In this document: positions 51,790 through 63,639 of the stretch, one piece after another | Layout: the number at the start of each line of letters is the position of its first letter | Position numbering within the stretch: the first letter of the stretch is position 1 | NCBI RefSeq assembly: GCF_037975245.1 | Contig: NC_092572.1 | Span: 22,430,489-22,494,488, forward strand | Length of the DNA stretch: 64,000 nt | Origin: Apostichopus japonicus | Taxonomy: Eukaryota > Echinodermata > Holothuroidea > Aspidochirotida > Stichopodidae | Direction of reading: 5' to 3' | The notes under the pieces: model-generated | What the model was told of the DNA's origin: nothing | Database searches by the model: none | The model's input: only the letters and a program-made list of their open reading frames with translations | Position numbers and translations under genes: made by a program

Positions 51790-54700
51790 GTACGTTTTAT
51801 ACTGTATACATAGATCCATTGACAGTGTTAAATTAGCAGTTTTACTATTGAAACCGATGATATACATTGGCGGTGTTAAATTAGCAGTTTTACTATTGAA
51901 ACCAAGTGAAGGTATATGTCTTATACTGTTTATATACATTGACAGTGTTAAATAAGCAGTTTTACTATTGAAACCAATTGGTATTGTGAAGGTATGTATC
52001 TTATACTGTTTATATACATTGACAGTGTTAAATTAGCAGTTTTACTATTGAAACCAATTGGTATTGTGAAGGTATGTATCTTATACTGTTTGTATACATT
52101 GACAGTGTTAAATTAGCAGTTTTACTATTGAAACCTCCCCATCAGTAATCCCATGCACTGCTATGCATGCCAGCCTACTATTTCCAATAATTTTTAACAT
52201 GCTCAATTGGCCATTTTCCACTCTCCTCGCTTATGATATAAAGTAATAGTAAAATCAAATTTACCTTTCGAAAGAAGTCAATAATTGTGCAATTCATGCT
52301 TCAGCATCCTTACGGTATGTTGCGAACTATACGTATAGATAGGCCTAGAGAATGAGGGATGTTCTCAGCTTAGTTAATGCAGAAGGCTATGCCAACACTG
52401 AAATGTACATACGTATCTATAGGCTTAGAGAATGAGGGATGTTCTCACACTTAGTTAATTTAGAAGGCTATGCAACACCCAACTGTACATACATATCTAT
52501 AGGCCTAGAGAATGAGGGATGTTACCAGCTTAGTAAATGTAGAAGGCTACAGTATGCCAACATCAAACTGTACATACATATCTATAGGCCTAGAGAATGT
52601 GGGATGTTCTCAGCTTAGTTAATGTAGAAGGTTATGCCAACACCTGCTACAACATGTGATTATTAAAATATTTAGGTCACTGTATGATTTGCCCAGGGAG
52701 GCAGCTCATTTTAGTGTACAAATATTTAAGAGGAATATATATACCCTGACAGTAGTGGTGGGCCAGTTCCCCATCACTATAACTACAAAATATCAGCAAA
52801 CATTGATAAATCTTGTCAAACAATTCAATAAGGCCAATATCACAACCAATCGTCACCTTGCGTCTATTTACTGTGTAATGGAAGTTGGCCAATATCGGAA
52901 AAGTAAATAGACGAACTAAGTAGTGCAGCATCACATGCCATCACTTCTGCATATCATAAATCAGCTAAATAATTTAGCAGAATTATGTATGTGGGTCATT
53001 CAGTCTCATTCCATGTAGAATCATTATTTTGTATTGTTTGGACTGGACATACAGTAATAACCTCTGACTGATCTAGTATCCTGAAGTATCACTAAAAATA
53101 GCACGCTTTGTTGCAAAAAATACTCCACAAGACAATGCTTTTTATAGCTCCTTTAGATGTTTTTTATTTTCCATTCTATGGGATAGAGTCTATGGGCGTC
53201 TGTGATAAAAAGGTAGTAGGATGTTGAATTGCTGAGAGATCAGAATAAAAAAATAAACAAAATGCCTCGGTGGCGACAAGTTGCGGAATTTCAAAGTGTG
53301 ATAATTTGGCCAATTTTGAAGCAATGCAACTGAAAGTTTCAGAATGTGCTTATTTCATGGTGATGTAAGCATGTAATAATTTTGGTAATTTTAAAATACA
53401 GTACTTCTAAATTTGGTGATTTGATATGGAATGACCCATGTATAAATAGTCATCAAACAGCTTTCCAAACAAACAGTGATCAACAAAACTGTCATTGTTT
53501 ACAGATCATAGTATAGGTATACATCATAGAAAATTACTCGCACCATAGAATATCAGTAACTGTAACTGTATAGGGCAAGCCTACTTGTCAGTGATTCCAG
53601 CAATAAACCAACATTAGTGCCAACATAGTTCTCAATGTGGGCCATTATGAATGATGAAAAATACAGAAATTGACTACAACTTGTGACTTTCTTAAATTGT
53701 GTGCAAGCAAGTCAGGATTTCGTGTCTACGGATATTTGAAGACTGCCTCCAACATCGTAACATTTTCATTTTGTTTTGTTAATAAATCTGACAAGATTGA
53801 GATGCATTGCTTCAAGTATATTATGAAAGCCGTGCACACTAGTTAAGGCTGTGATTTTGTACAGTAGTAGTATATTTCAAATGGTTCAACTTCAACTGTT
53901 ATTAACTTTAAAATCATATTTTATACCAGTAAAATTTGAATTCTTTCCCCACCACACCCAAGCAAGATTTATGATTGCTCTTTCACAGTGTAAAGCAATT
54001 TCTAATAAATCTACTTTCACTTTTTAATGTAGGGTGTTTTGCATCAGAACTGCTCAGCATTAAATAGTGAATTGGGAGATTCTTGCTGGTGCTGCTGGTC
54101 ACCTTTCGGTAAGTTCTGCAGATAATATTGCTCAAGTTGTAAGCAGAGACTTAAAAGCCTATTAATTCTGCAGGCAGTCAGAGCCTGTAGTTATTGTAGG
54201 CCTCAGATCAACTGATTCTGCTTTGATGTTATCATATAGTAAAACTGGTTTATATATAACTCTAGTGTAGAGCAAGCTACCATCAATTATTGGCTCTTCA
54301 GTTTTAACTCTGCACTTGTGCATCCAGTAGGTTCGGTAAGGACTGCTTCCAATTCTGTGTTTCAACCGTGCATAATTGCCTATTTAGTGTAATATGTGTG
54401 GTACTGATGCTTTGTCTTTTCAAATAATGAATTGTAACAATTGTTTAAACCTTGTCCTGCAACAAAATGCAAATTACCCCTTCATGTACATGTATGTAAC
54501 ATTCACAAACAGTGCTGACTTTCTGCTGTATGGGATGATGCTATTAATCAGGATAGATCTGTGGCTGGTTTGTGTTTGTCTGAGATGATGCTGGTCATCA
54601 AGATAGATCTGTGGCTGGTTTGTGTTTGTCTGAGATGATGTTGGTCATCAAGATAGATCTGTGGCTGGTTTGTGTTTGTCTGAGATGATGCTGGTCATCA

Positions 54701-57700
54701 GGATAGATCTGTGGCTGGTTTGTGTTTGTCTGAAATGATGTTGGTCATCAGGATAGATCTGTGGCTGGTTTGTGTTTGTCTGAGGTGATGCTGGTCATCA
54801 GGATAGATCTGTGGCTGGTTTGTGTTTGTCTGAAATGATGTTGGTCATCAGGATAGAACTGTGGCGGTTTGTGTTTGTCTGAGATGATGCTGGTCATCAG
54901 GATAGATCTGTGGCTGGTTTGTGTTTGTCTGAAATGATGTTGGTCATCAGGATAGATCTGTGGCTGGTTTGTGTTTGTCTGAGATGATGCTGGTCATCAG
55001 GATAGATCTGTGGCTGGTTTGTGTTTGTCTGAAATGATGTTGGTCATCAGGATAGATCTGTGGCTGGTTTGAGTTTGTCTGAAATGATGTTGGTCATCAG
55101 GATACTGTATATCTGTGGCTGGTTTGTGTTTGTCTGAAATGATGCTGGTCATCAAGATAGATCTGTGGCTGGTTTGTGTTTGTCTGAGATGATGTTGGTC
55201 ATCAGGATAGATCTGTGGCTGGTTTGTGTTGAATGAGATGATGTTGGTCATCAGGATAGATCTGTGGCTGGTTTGTGTTTGTCTGAGATGATGTTGGTCA
55301 TCAAGATAGATCTGTGGCTGGTTTGTGTTTGTCTGAGATGATGTTGGTCATCAAGATAGATCTGTGGCTGGTTTGTGTTTGTCTGAGATGATGCTGGTCA
55401 TCAGGATAGATCTGTGGCTGGTTTGTGTTTGTCTGAAATGATGTTGGTCATCAGGATAGATCTGTGGTTGGTTTGTGTTTGTCTGAGATGATGTTGGTCA
55501 TCAAGATTGATCTAATGTATTTATATAATGTATCCGTCTAATGTATTCAACTACCTGCACAGCAGACACAGTACCTCCTACAGGATTGTAATTGACATAT
55601 GTACACTGTCAGTAACAGTATACATTGTATAGTATCTGTGATACAGCCACCAGAACTATGTTAAAGTCTGTACTACTGTATACTGTATAGCAGGTAATTA
55701 CTAGCTATAGTTATAATAATGTACATCTATTCAGCCTAGTCTTTATTAGAATGCTGTTTGCTGCTTGTAGAACTTTTCTTTCTTTAAAATTGCAATTTAT
55801 GTTCATTATGTTCATGATTACACAATGAATTTGATCAGAATCCTACAGAGATCAAGTTAACTCTGGTGGGTGAAACACAACATGAATACTAAACAGCATA
55901 TGTTTTAAAGTGACATTTTATATTTCAATTTGATTTTTTACAGACAAAGGGGATTATGAAAATTTGCTTGGAGCACTGGACTATGCTTACCTCTTTGCCT
56001 ACGCTCTAGGAATGTTTTGCAGGTACATGTGAATGGATGCAAGTGCATGCAGGTTTCATGAAGAAAGCTATTTCGTGTGTGTTGCAGTAATGTTTGGATG
56101 CTAATGTACCAATGTAGCATGTTGTGTTCATTCTACAGTAGGGTTACTGTGTTCATGAAATTCAGGCAGGCTCATTAGTTGGATTGCATAAATTTATAAG
56201 AGGGATTAATGTGTGCTGGCTAATTTGCGTGCATCACGTTAACGCATGTAGGCTAAGTTGAGTATTACATTTATCAGACACACATGGATACATAAACTGT
56301 TGTTTACAAAAGAATTTTGGCATATTTGTAGGAACATTCAAAACATGTCAAATGTAAAGGAATTTTCCAATGTTCTTAGAGATACCTTCACCATAAACAT
56401 CTCCAGCAAACAGTTAATTGATGGTTTGATGGTTGCGTTTGCTGAACTTCAACTGGGAGTAGGTGGATCTCCAACACATAGTTAATTGTGATTGGTTGTG
56501 TATGCTTCTCTTTAAGTAGTAACTTTAAGTAGGTGGATCTTCAACATATAGTAAATGGTGATAGTAGCACTTGGCTCTTCTCAAACTTGGAGTAGGTGGA
56601 TCTCCAACACATAGTTAATTGTTTTCTTCTCCTGAAACTTGGAATAAGGTGGATCTCCAACAGATAGTTAATGGTGATGGTTGTGTTTACTTGTTCTCAA
56701 ACTGGAAGTTAGTGGACTCCAACACATAGTTAATTGTTTTCTTCTCCTGAAACTTGGAATAAGGTGGATCTCCAACAGATAGTTAATGGTGATGGTTGTG
56801 TTTACTTGTTCTCAAACTGGAAGTTACTGGACTCCAACACATAGTTAATTGTTTTCTTCTCCTGAAACTTGGAATAAGGTGGATCTCCAACAGATAGTTA
56901 ATGGTGATGGTTGTGTTTACTTGTCCATAATCTTGAAGTATGTGGATCCCCAACAGATAGTTAATGGTGATTGTTGTGTTAACTTGTTCTTAAACTGGAA
57001 GTTAGTGGACTCCAACAGATAGTTAATGGTGATGGTTGTGTTATCTTGTCCTGAATCTTGAAGTTGGTGGACTCCAACAGATAGTTAATGGTGATGCTTG
57101 TGTTTGCTGCTCCTTAAACTCAAAATACATAGTAAGCTTTCATGCTCTTTTTAGTTTTGTGTTAAATATGATCTTAGTTAATTGTTGGTATCTGCAGTTT
57201 GATTTTTGAAATGTGAGATTCCTTATGGTCATATATGATACATCATTAGTGCTACTTCATCAGTTGCTGACCCAATGGTCTATGTTTCCTTTATTTGCAG
57301 TGGACACATCGCTGAGAGGATGGACCTGCGGTATTTCCTTACCCTGGGGATGTTACTCAGTGGACTCTTCACATCAGCCATGGGCTTTGCCTACTTTTCA
57401 CAAATTCATGTCTTTTCGTATTTCTTGTCAGTTCAGGTGAGCCTGCCATATTTATTTCACTCCTCTCTTACCTGTCTCCTACAACACTAACGTAAGTGAA
57501 GTGTACAGTGTCTCGCACAACTGATACACGTGTGAGGTACCGTAATGCGAAAACGAGGCGAGATCCTAATTGCTAAAAGAGGCAAAAAACTGCCGAAAAC
57601 AAAAGGATACTTAGCAGAAACTTGAAGAATCCTGTCGTAAACTCTGTTAAGAACCTTCGTCGGTCGTAAGTAGCAGAATTCCAGCAAGAAAACGTCAGTT

Positions 57701-60700
57701 TGGCATAAGTGAAAACGGAGTCGTAAAAACACGCATTTTCCTTCGGAATGGTAAACATGGAAGGAAGAGAGAGTACGCGGTGACCTGTGGGAGAGGTCAC
57801 CGAGGGGGCAATGTTAAAATTGTACCAGTGGCGTCTAGGTAGACTAGGAAATGTGCGTTAGTGTTGTAGGAGACAGATAAGTATCGTCGTTCGTAAATAC
57901 CCAAACCAGTGAGTTTTGGGGTAACTGGATGTCTATCTTTGCTCTGGGTCATTGTTGCACCCAACCTTCAGCCTTACAGCACTCTTTTTTTTTCAGGAGT
58001 TTCAAGTAATATTGTACTATTCCATAAAGTATATATGTTCATGCCTGAAATGATCATTGTAGTACTCAATAGACAAACCATAGAGTATTTGTTTGTGCCC
58101 AAAATAATCTTAAAGAGTTTACTTGCAATTGTAGATGGAAGGTTTGCAGTTATCATTAGATTATTTATAAGTTAGTCTTGGCCTGTCAGTTAGTTGCATC
58201 ATACATTCTTGTATAGTATGTCTGTGTTCACCAATAAGTTGATTCTAATATACTCTTGTTCAGTCTTGTCCTACCAGTAGTTGCATCATACATTTTTGTA
58301 TAGTATGTCCAGGTTCACCAAGCTCTTGTTCAGTCAGCTATGACTACAGTTACTAGCATTTACTTGAACACACAGAAGGTACCAGGTATATTTATGAATC
58401 TGCTACTCTTATCTGTTAAGCATCATTTTCTGCACAAGTTTATCCTAAATATGATGGTAGATGTTTGATTACATGCATTTATAAACAGGGAAACTTTTTC
58501 CCCCCCTCCAGATTATTGGTGGACTGTTCCAAGCTACCGGGTGGCCAAGTGTTGTTGCTGTGGTTGGCAATTGGTTTGGAAAGGGAAAGTAAGTAATCAT
58601 GATGATCAAAGGTTTTAGATGAAAGATAAAACTAATTAAGTCAGTTTCTAGGTATAGCATTGTAGTTTTGAATGGTTCTTCATGAGTAATACTCATTTAA
58701 GATGAGCAGTTACCATGAAGGTTCATTCCATTCTTTCATTGTCTCTTAGCATGTCAGTTGAAATCTAGTTTCAGTTAAAATGTAGATTGTTCAAACCTGT
58801 AAGTATGCTAGGAAACTCTAGTTTCAAGTAAAAGGGAGACATTTTAAAGTTCATAGAAGGCTAATAGAAGCTGGTTTCAGTTCAGAAGGATATATTTTAC
58901 AGCTGTAAGCACGCCAGTTGAAATCTAGTTTCAGTTAAAATGTAGATAGTTTAAAGCTTTAACTACGCTAGGATACTTTAGTTTCAGTTCAAATGGAGAC
59001 CTTTTATAGCTCTTAGGATTTACTATAACAAGCATAAAGCTATACACACACCTGATAGTTTCATAACTTGCACATGATGTTGATGATGATAATGTGTATA
59101 TGGCTTTTCATGCTGCTATAATTTTCCTTTGTAGACGTGGTCTCATCATGGGTATCTGGAACAGCCATACCAGTGTCGGTAACATTCTAGGTTCAGTGGT
59201 GGCTGGCATCTTCGTTCAGGATGAATGGGGATGGTCATTCATAGTTCCTGGTCTCATCATTGCTGGCATGGGCATGATTGTGTTCTGTTTCCTGGTTGTT
59301 TGTAAGTCTCTGCTTATCAAATCTGAGGCTCCTGATAGCCAACAGCAAAACAAGTGGATTCAGAGGTTATAGAGGACTCAGAGGTTATAGAGGACTCAGA
59401 GGTTATAGAGGACTCAGAGGTTATAGAGGGCTCAGAGGTTATAGAGGACTCAGAGGTTATAGAGGGCTCAGAGGTTATAGAGGACTCAGAGGTTATAGAG
59501 GACTCAGAGGTTATAGAGGACTCAGAGGTTATAGAGGGCTCAGAGGTTATAGAGGACTCAGAGGTTATAGAGGACTCAGAGGGTATAGAGGACTCAGAGG
59601 TTATAGAGGACTCAGAGGTTATAGAGTACTCAGAGGTTATGGAGGACTCAGAGGTTATGGAGGACTCAGAGGTTATAGAGGGCTCAGAGGTTATAGAGGA
59701 CTCAGAGGTTATAGAGGGCTCAGATGTTATATAGTACTCAGAGGTTATAGAGGACTCAGAGGTTATGGAGGACTCAGAGGTTATGGAGGACTCAGAGGTT
59801 ATAGAGGACTCAGAGGTTATAGCGGACTCAGAGGTTATCAAGGACTCAGAGGTTATAGAGGACTCAGGTTATCAAGGACTCAGAGGCTATAGATGATTCA
59901 GAGGTTATAGAGGTAAAGAAGCTGTACCAGGGTAACATAAGATGTCATGTACAGAGTGATATGTGTCAATGGTTTACAATTAACTCAATGTGGAGTCCTA
60001 CTGCAGTTTGTACAAAAATAAAAAAAACTTTCCTCTGAACCACCCATCTCCATCCCAGGTCGTTCATCATTTATATCTTGTTACATTGAAACAGTGCCCA
60101 CTTAGACATGTGACCACAGATGTTAACAAATTACAAGTATAGCTTTGACACAGTATCAAAACAACCCTCAATAGTCTTCTACACAAATTTACACAATTGA
60201 TTTGAGTATCCATATTTTCTTTTGGAAACAAATTAACCTTTGTATGTGAAATCTTTTCTTGCACATTTGACAGATCCTTCAGATGTTGGTTGTCAGCCTC
60301 CAGTACAAGAAAGACAGGTGAGCTATTAGGAGATTCCATATGTAGTCAATATTTTATGATTTGGTTAGCTCCATTCGTGTTTTCTTAATTTTAGGTTCCT
60401 GACACGACAATTTCCTTTGTTGTATCTATTAAGTACTGTATTTAGTACCACTACATAGCCATCACCTATGCTTTCCTTTTTTTTTGAACCGGGAATGGTG
60501 TAGTACACAGTGTCGTACGTGCTGTAGTATGTGTAATACATGGTGTAGTATGTCGTGTAGTACATGGTGTAGTGCATAGTGTAGTACGTGCTGTATTATG
60601 TGTAGTACATGGTGTAGGGTGTGGTGTATTATGTGTAGTACATGGTGTAGTATGTGTTATTCATGGTATAGTACATGGTGTAGTACGTGGTGTAGTATGT

Positions 60701-61136
60701 GCTTTAGTATGTGTAGTACATGGTGTAGGGTGTGCTGTAGTATGTGTAGTACATGGTGTTGTACGTGGTGTAGTATGTGTTATACATGGTATAATACATG
60801 GTATAGTATGTGCTGAAGTATGTGTAGTTCATGGTGTAGGGTGTGGTGTAGTATGTGTAATACATGGCATAGAACGTGGTGTAGTATGTGTTGTACATGG
60901 CATAGTACATGATATAAGCTAACTGTTAATAATCATGTTGGCATCAATCTTATATCAATGTTCATATGGAATTTAGATGTAAAGAGAATGAGTTAAAGAT
61001 TTTCCACTATAATACTTGAAAAAGAAAGGTATAAAAGTCTCCTTTCTGCTTTCCTCAGGGGGCTGGTAATCAGGAACAGACTTTAGATCTGTCACAACAA
61101 CCTCCAATCACATTCTGTGGAGCTCTTCTTATACCG
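49910..61136 (+). CDS. SLC37A1/2: SLC37A1/A2-type sugar-phosphate:phosphate antiporter, N-terminal 282 residues
   Basis: Nine exons: 49910-50016, 51708-51789, 54033-54108, 55944-56022, 57301-57436, 58512-58588, 59135-59301, 60274-60317, 61059-61136. They total 846 bases, all in phase, and the gene continues past the right edge (family length about 500). Family hallmarks are YHLSRKP in helix 1 (Arg56, matching the phosphate-binding arginine of GlpT-type antiporters), GMFCSGHIAERMDLRY, GMLLSGLFTS, TGWPSVVAVVGNWFGKGKRG and MGIWNSHTSVGNILGS, then the loop YPSDVGC and FCGALLIP. Known relatives exchange glucose-6-phosphate for phosphate in the ER membrane. The second Met (residue 14, MARTPLG) aligns with the usual start, so translation may begin there. 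A1 versus A2 cannot be decided. Confidence 0.9.
50480..50716. mobile_element. MITE with 30-bp terminal inverted repeats and internal duplication
   Basis: GTGGCTATTTTTACGACTAG and GGAGTAACAAT at the left are complementary to ATTGTTACTCCTTGTCGTAA and GAATAGCCAC at the right. The left arm is duplicated in tandem at 50550. It lies in SLC37 intron 1. Confidence 0.75.
51770..52135 (+). repeat. About 80-bp array built from the exon-2/donor junction of SLC37
   Basis: Exon 2 ends AAACCAATTGGTGTCGTGAAG followed by GTACG. Intronic copies AAACCAATTGGTATTGTGAAG followed by GTATG end at 51991 and 52071, and a shortened copy ends at 51911. The rest of each unit contains TTGACAGTGTTAAATTAGCA. Confidence 0.92.
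52325..52640 (+). repeat. Four tandem copies of about 80 bp
   Basis: Units contain CTATAGGCCTAGAGAATGAG and GGATGTTCTCAGCTTAGTTA. The array lies in SLC37 intron 2. Confidence 0.9.
54530..55510 (+). repeat. About twenty copies of a 50-bp unit
   Basis: The unit is GATGATGTTGGTCATCAGGA followed by TAGATCTGTGGCTGGTTTGTG and TTTGTCTGA, with C/T and A/G variants. It lies in SLC37 intron 3. Confidence 0.95.
56440..57105 (+). repeat. About 62-bp tandem array with 124-bp higher-order pairs
   Basis: Units share GGTGGATCTCCAACA, GATAGTTAATGGTGATGG and CTTGTTCTCAAACTGG. Pairs of unlike units repeat together near 56.64-56.89 kb. The array lies in SLC37 intron 4. Confidence 0.88.
57470..57879. mobile_element. 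Element with 22-bp terminal inverted repeats
   Basis: CTGTCTCCTACAACACTAACG near 57472 is complementary to CGTTAGTGTTGTAGGAGACAG near 57855. The interior is unlike the flanks and holds a hairpin GGTGACC-GGTCACC at about 57779. It begins about 35 bases after the donor of SLC37 exon 5. Confidence 0.75.
58160..58335 (+). repeat. Two diverged tandem copies of about 90 bp
   Basis: Both contain AGTTGCATCATACATT and TTGTATAGTATGTC. They lie in SLC37 intron 5. Confidence 0.65.
58720..59005 (+). repeat. Diverged tandem repeat, about 65-85 bp
   Basis: Repeated elements are GAAATCTAGTTTCAGTTAAA, ATGTAGAT and CTAGGAAACT. It lies in SLC37 intron 6. Confidence 0.65.
59135..61136 (+). CDS. SLC37A1/2: SLC37 exons 7-9, mid-protein helices and central loop
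   Basis: Exon 7 (59135-59301) carries RGLIMGIWNSHTSVGNI and a following helix and uses donor GTAAGT in phase 1. Exon 8 is only 44 bases (60274-60317), found by the join that makes YPSDVGC, matching HPEDVDC-type sequence of the family. Exon 9 (61059-61136) ends in GALLIP just before the second half of the transporter. The next exon was not found within the window. Confidence 0.82.
59350..59920 (+). repeat. 18-bp minisatellite, about 31 copies
   Basis: The unit is GACTCAGAGGTTATAGAG. An 18-base period is a multiple of three, so it leaves frames open on both strands. It starts about 50 bases after the SLC37 exon-7 donor and is intronic. Confidence 0.97.
60490..60915 (+). repeat. GTAGTAYRTG-type minisatellite
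   Basis: Variants of GTAGTATGTGTAGTACATGG and TGTAGGGTGTGGT repeat with irregular period. It lies in SLC37 intron 8, between the 44-base and 78-base exons. Confidence 0.92.
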
Positions 61137-62019
61137 GTAGGTAACTGTACATGATACTAACTACTCCTGGATGACCCTTCCTTCCTTGTTCTTATAAACT
61201 TTTATTATGACTTAACAGCAGTTCAGTCTGTCATATAATTTAGACAAACCCTTCCTCCCCAGTGATAACTCTAGTCTGTGAGAAGAGAAGCAGCCGATAG
61301 AAATAAAATACAGACTGTTGTAGTCTTTATATTCAGTTTCACAGAAATACTAAAACCAGTGGGACAGTTAGCACAGTACTATTAAGTGCCCCAAATAGTC
61401 GGTGATGACGTCCATAGTCAAAACTAACTTCCATGCATTCTGATGGGTGAGGGACGGGTGTGGGGGGGGGGTGTCTAGTGGGTCATTGTCCAGTCCTCAT
61501 GGAAGCTTCTGAGTCATGGGCCTGGAAATTTTCCTGGCTCTGCTCCACTTCTTGGTCCTTTGAGTAATAAATCATTAGTCACAGTGTTCTTGATAACCCT
61601 CACTGAGTTCTGTTCACCATTGAATCTTTGGACAGGTTAAAACCTCTAGAAAAACATGTTTACTACACCACTCCAAGGGTGAGGGAGGGGTGGGCAGTGT
61701 CTAGTGGGTCATTGTCCAGTCAACACAACACAAAATAATTGCTTGATTTTTATGTTTATGTTGCTTTGTAAGTTACTCGTTTAGTCCACAAATCTAGCTG
61801 GATACCAGATGAAAGTAAATCTCAAATCTGGTCTATCTCTACCGATACATACACTGCAATAGCCCTGTTCTAGCACCAACATGTTTCTTTAGCTATCAAC
61901 AGTTCGACAGTTGCTGAAAACAGGTATTTAAAAAAAAATATGCAAGTGATCTATCTCGGGGATGAAGTGCCAACATTTCTGAATTTCCACCAGCTTAAAC
62001 TAAGTGTAACAGCTGTGAG

Positions 62020-62510
62020 AGGTAGATAGATAGATATTTATTCAGCCAATCATATAAAAATACAATGGAAATTGGTTGATAACAAGAGCTCAAAACATTA
62101 ATAATTGTAAACAACATATAAGATGTAAATTAATATAAATAGATATGGAAACATTCCTATAAAATATACAGATGAACAAAAATATAAAAATGTACCTACA
62201 AAATACTAATGCATACAAAAATATATGAATGCCCTCATATGCAATATAAAGTCTACAAAGTATAAAATTGTTTAACGGTTTTGGTGCGCATTGAATATCT
62301 TCACAGCAGAAGGATAAAAACTGTCTGTAAATCTTTTAGAACCCCTAAAAGTACGCATTCTTTTGCCTGAAGGCAGGAACTTGAAATATTCAGTTGCTGG
62401 GTGGTAATCATCATTCAATGTATTTTTAACACGTTTTAATGTGAGATGTGAGCTGTAATGATTCAAGATGTCAAAGGCTGTTTGACATGCAGCATCTCCT
62501 TGAGCTTTTG
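62020..62510 (-). mobile_element. LINE 3' end remnant
   Basis: The minus-strand frame has RFTDSFYPSAVKIFNAHQ, like the C-terminus of non-LTR reverse transcriptases, preceded by YFKFLPSGKR. A GATA-repeat tail at about 62023 marks the 3' end. It lies within the SLC37 gene. Confidence 0.65.
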
Positions 62511-62524
62511 TTTCTGGTAGACAA

Positions 62525-63285
62525 AAAACAATCCAGTGACCTTAATTATATATTATGAACTGAATGATGCAGGTACAAGACGAATTGTTTTGACAAAATC
62601 ATCCACTGGTCTTAATTATATTATGAACTTAATGATGTAGATGCAAGACAGGTTGCTTTGGCAAAACAATCCACTGATCTTAATTATATTATGAACTGAA
62701 TGATGCAGGCACACAACAGGTTGTTTTGACAAAGCAATCCACTGATCTTAATTATATTATGAACTGAATGATGCAGGCACACAACAGGTTGTTTTGACAA
62801 AGCAATCCACTGATCTTAATTAAATTATGAACTGAATGATGTAGGTACTGTACACTCACAGGTTGGTTTGACATATTAATCCAGTGACAGTAATTATATT
62901 ATGAACTGAATAATGCAGGCACATGACAGGTTGTTTTGACAAAACAAACCAGTGACAGTAATTATATTATGAACTGATATGATGCAGGCACACAACAGGT
63001 TGTTTTGACAAAAAATCCACTGATCTTAATTAAATTATGAACTGAATGATGCAGGCACACAACAGGTTGTTTTGACAAAACAATCCAGTAACAGTAATTA
63101 TATTATGAACTGAATGATGCAGGCACACAACAGGTTGTTTTGACAAAAAATCCACTGATCTTAATTAAATTATGAACTGAATGATGCAGGCACACAACAG
63201 GTTGTTTTGACAAAACAATCCAGTGACAGTAATTATATTATGAACTGTATGATGCAGGCACATGACAGGTTGTTTTGAAGGAACA
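62525..63285 (+). repeat. About eleven copies of a 66-bp unit
   Basis: Units share TTAATTATATTATGAACTGA, ATGATGCAGGCACACAACAG and GTTGTTTTGACAAA. The array lies beyond the last SLC37 exon seen. Confidence 0.93.
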
Positions 63286-63639
63286 CAAGGTCAGTTACAC
63301 AGTGACTGTAGTTGTTGCTGTCATAAATGCTAGGTTTAACAACCAAGAGGCAGCTTCCTGTTAGTTGGTTAGGCCCATTTAATATGTACACAAACATATG
63401 ATAGCCTACAGACTTTTATGAAACTGGGGAAAGGTGAAGGAAATGATTCGTTATGAAAGCAGACACAACTCAAATAGTCAAACTTTATATATAATGGATT
63501 GGTTACCACTTTTCCTACATTAAAAAATCAGGTAAACATGTCAACCATTGAGAAATATTGTGACTGATGTTTTGGATGCATCCCAGGTGACACAAAGACG
63601 TGTGTTTACATTTATACAGTACAGTGGTCAGGTATATTA

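Noticed and set aside
54530-55510. CRISPR-like regularly spaced repeats
   Set aside because: The units are contiguous with no unique spacers, and the DNA is clearly eukaryotic.
59278-59892. 204-codon and overlapping ORFs with RGLRGY, VIEDSE or SESSIT repeats
   Set aside because: They arise from an 18-bp intronic minisatellite that is open in several frames on both strands. The true exon 7 of SLC37 ends at 59301.
60572-60922. Cys/Val-rich 116-codon ORF
   Set aside because: It is produced by a GTAGTATGTG-type minisatellite inside an SLC37 intron.
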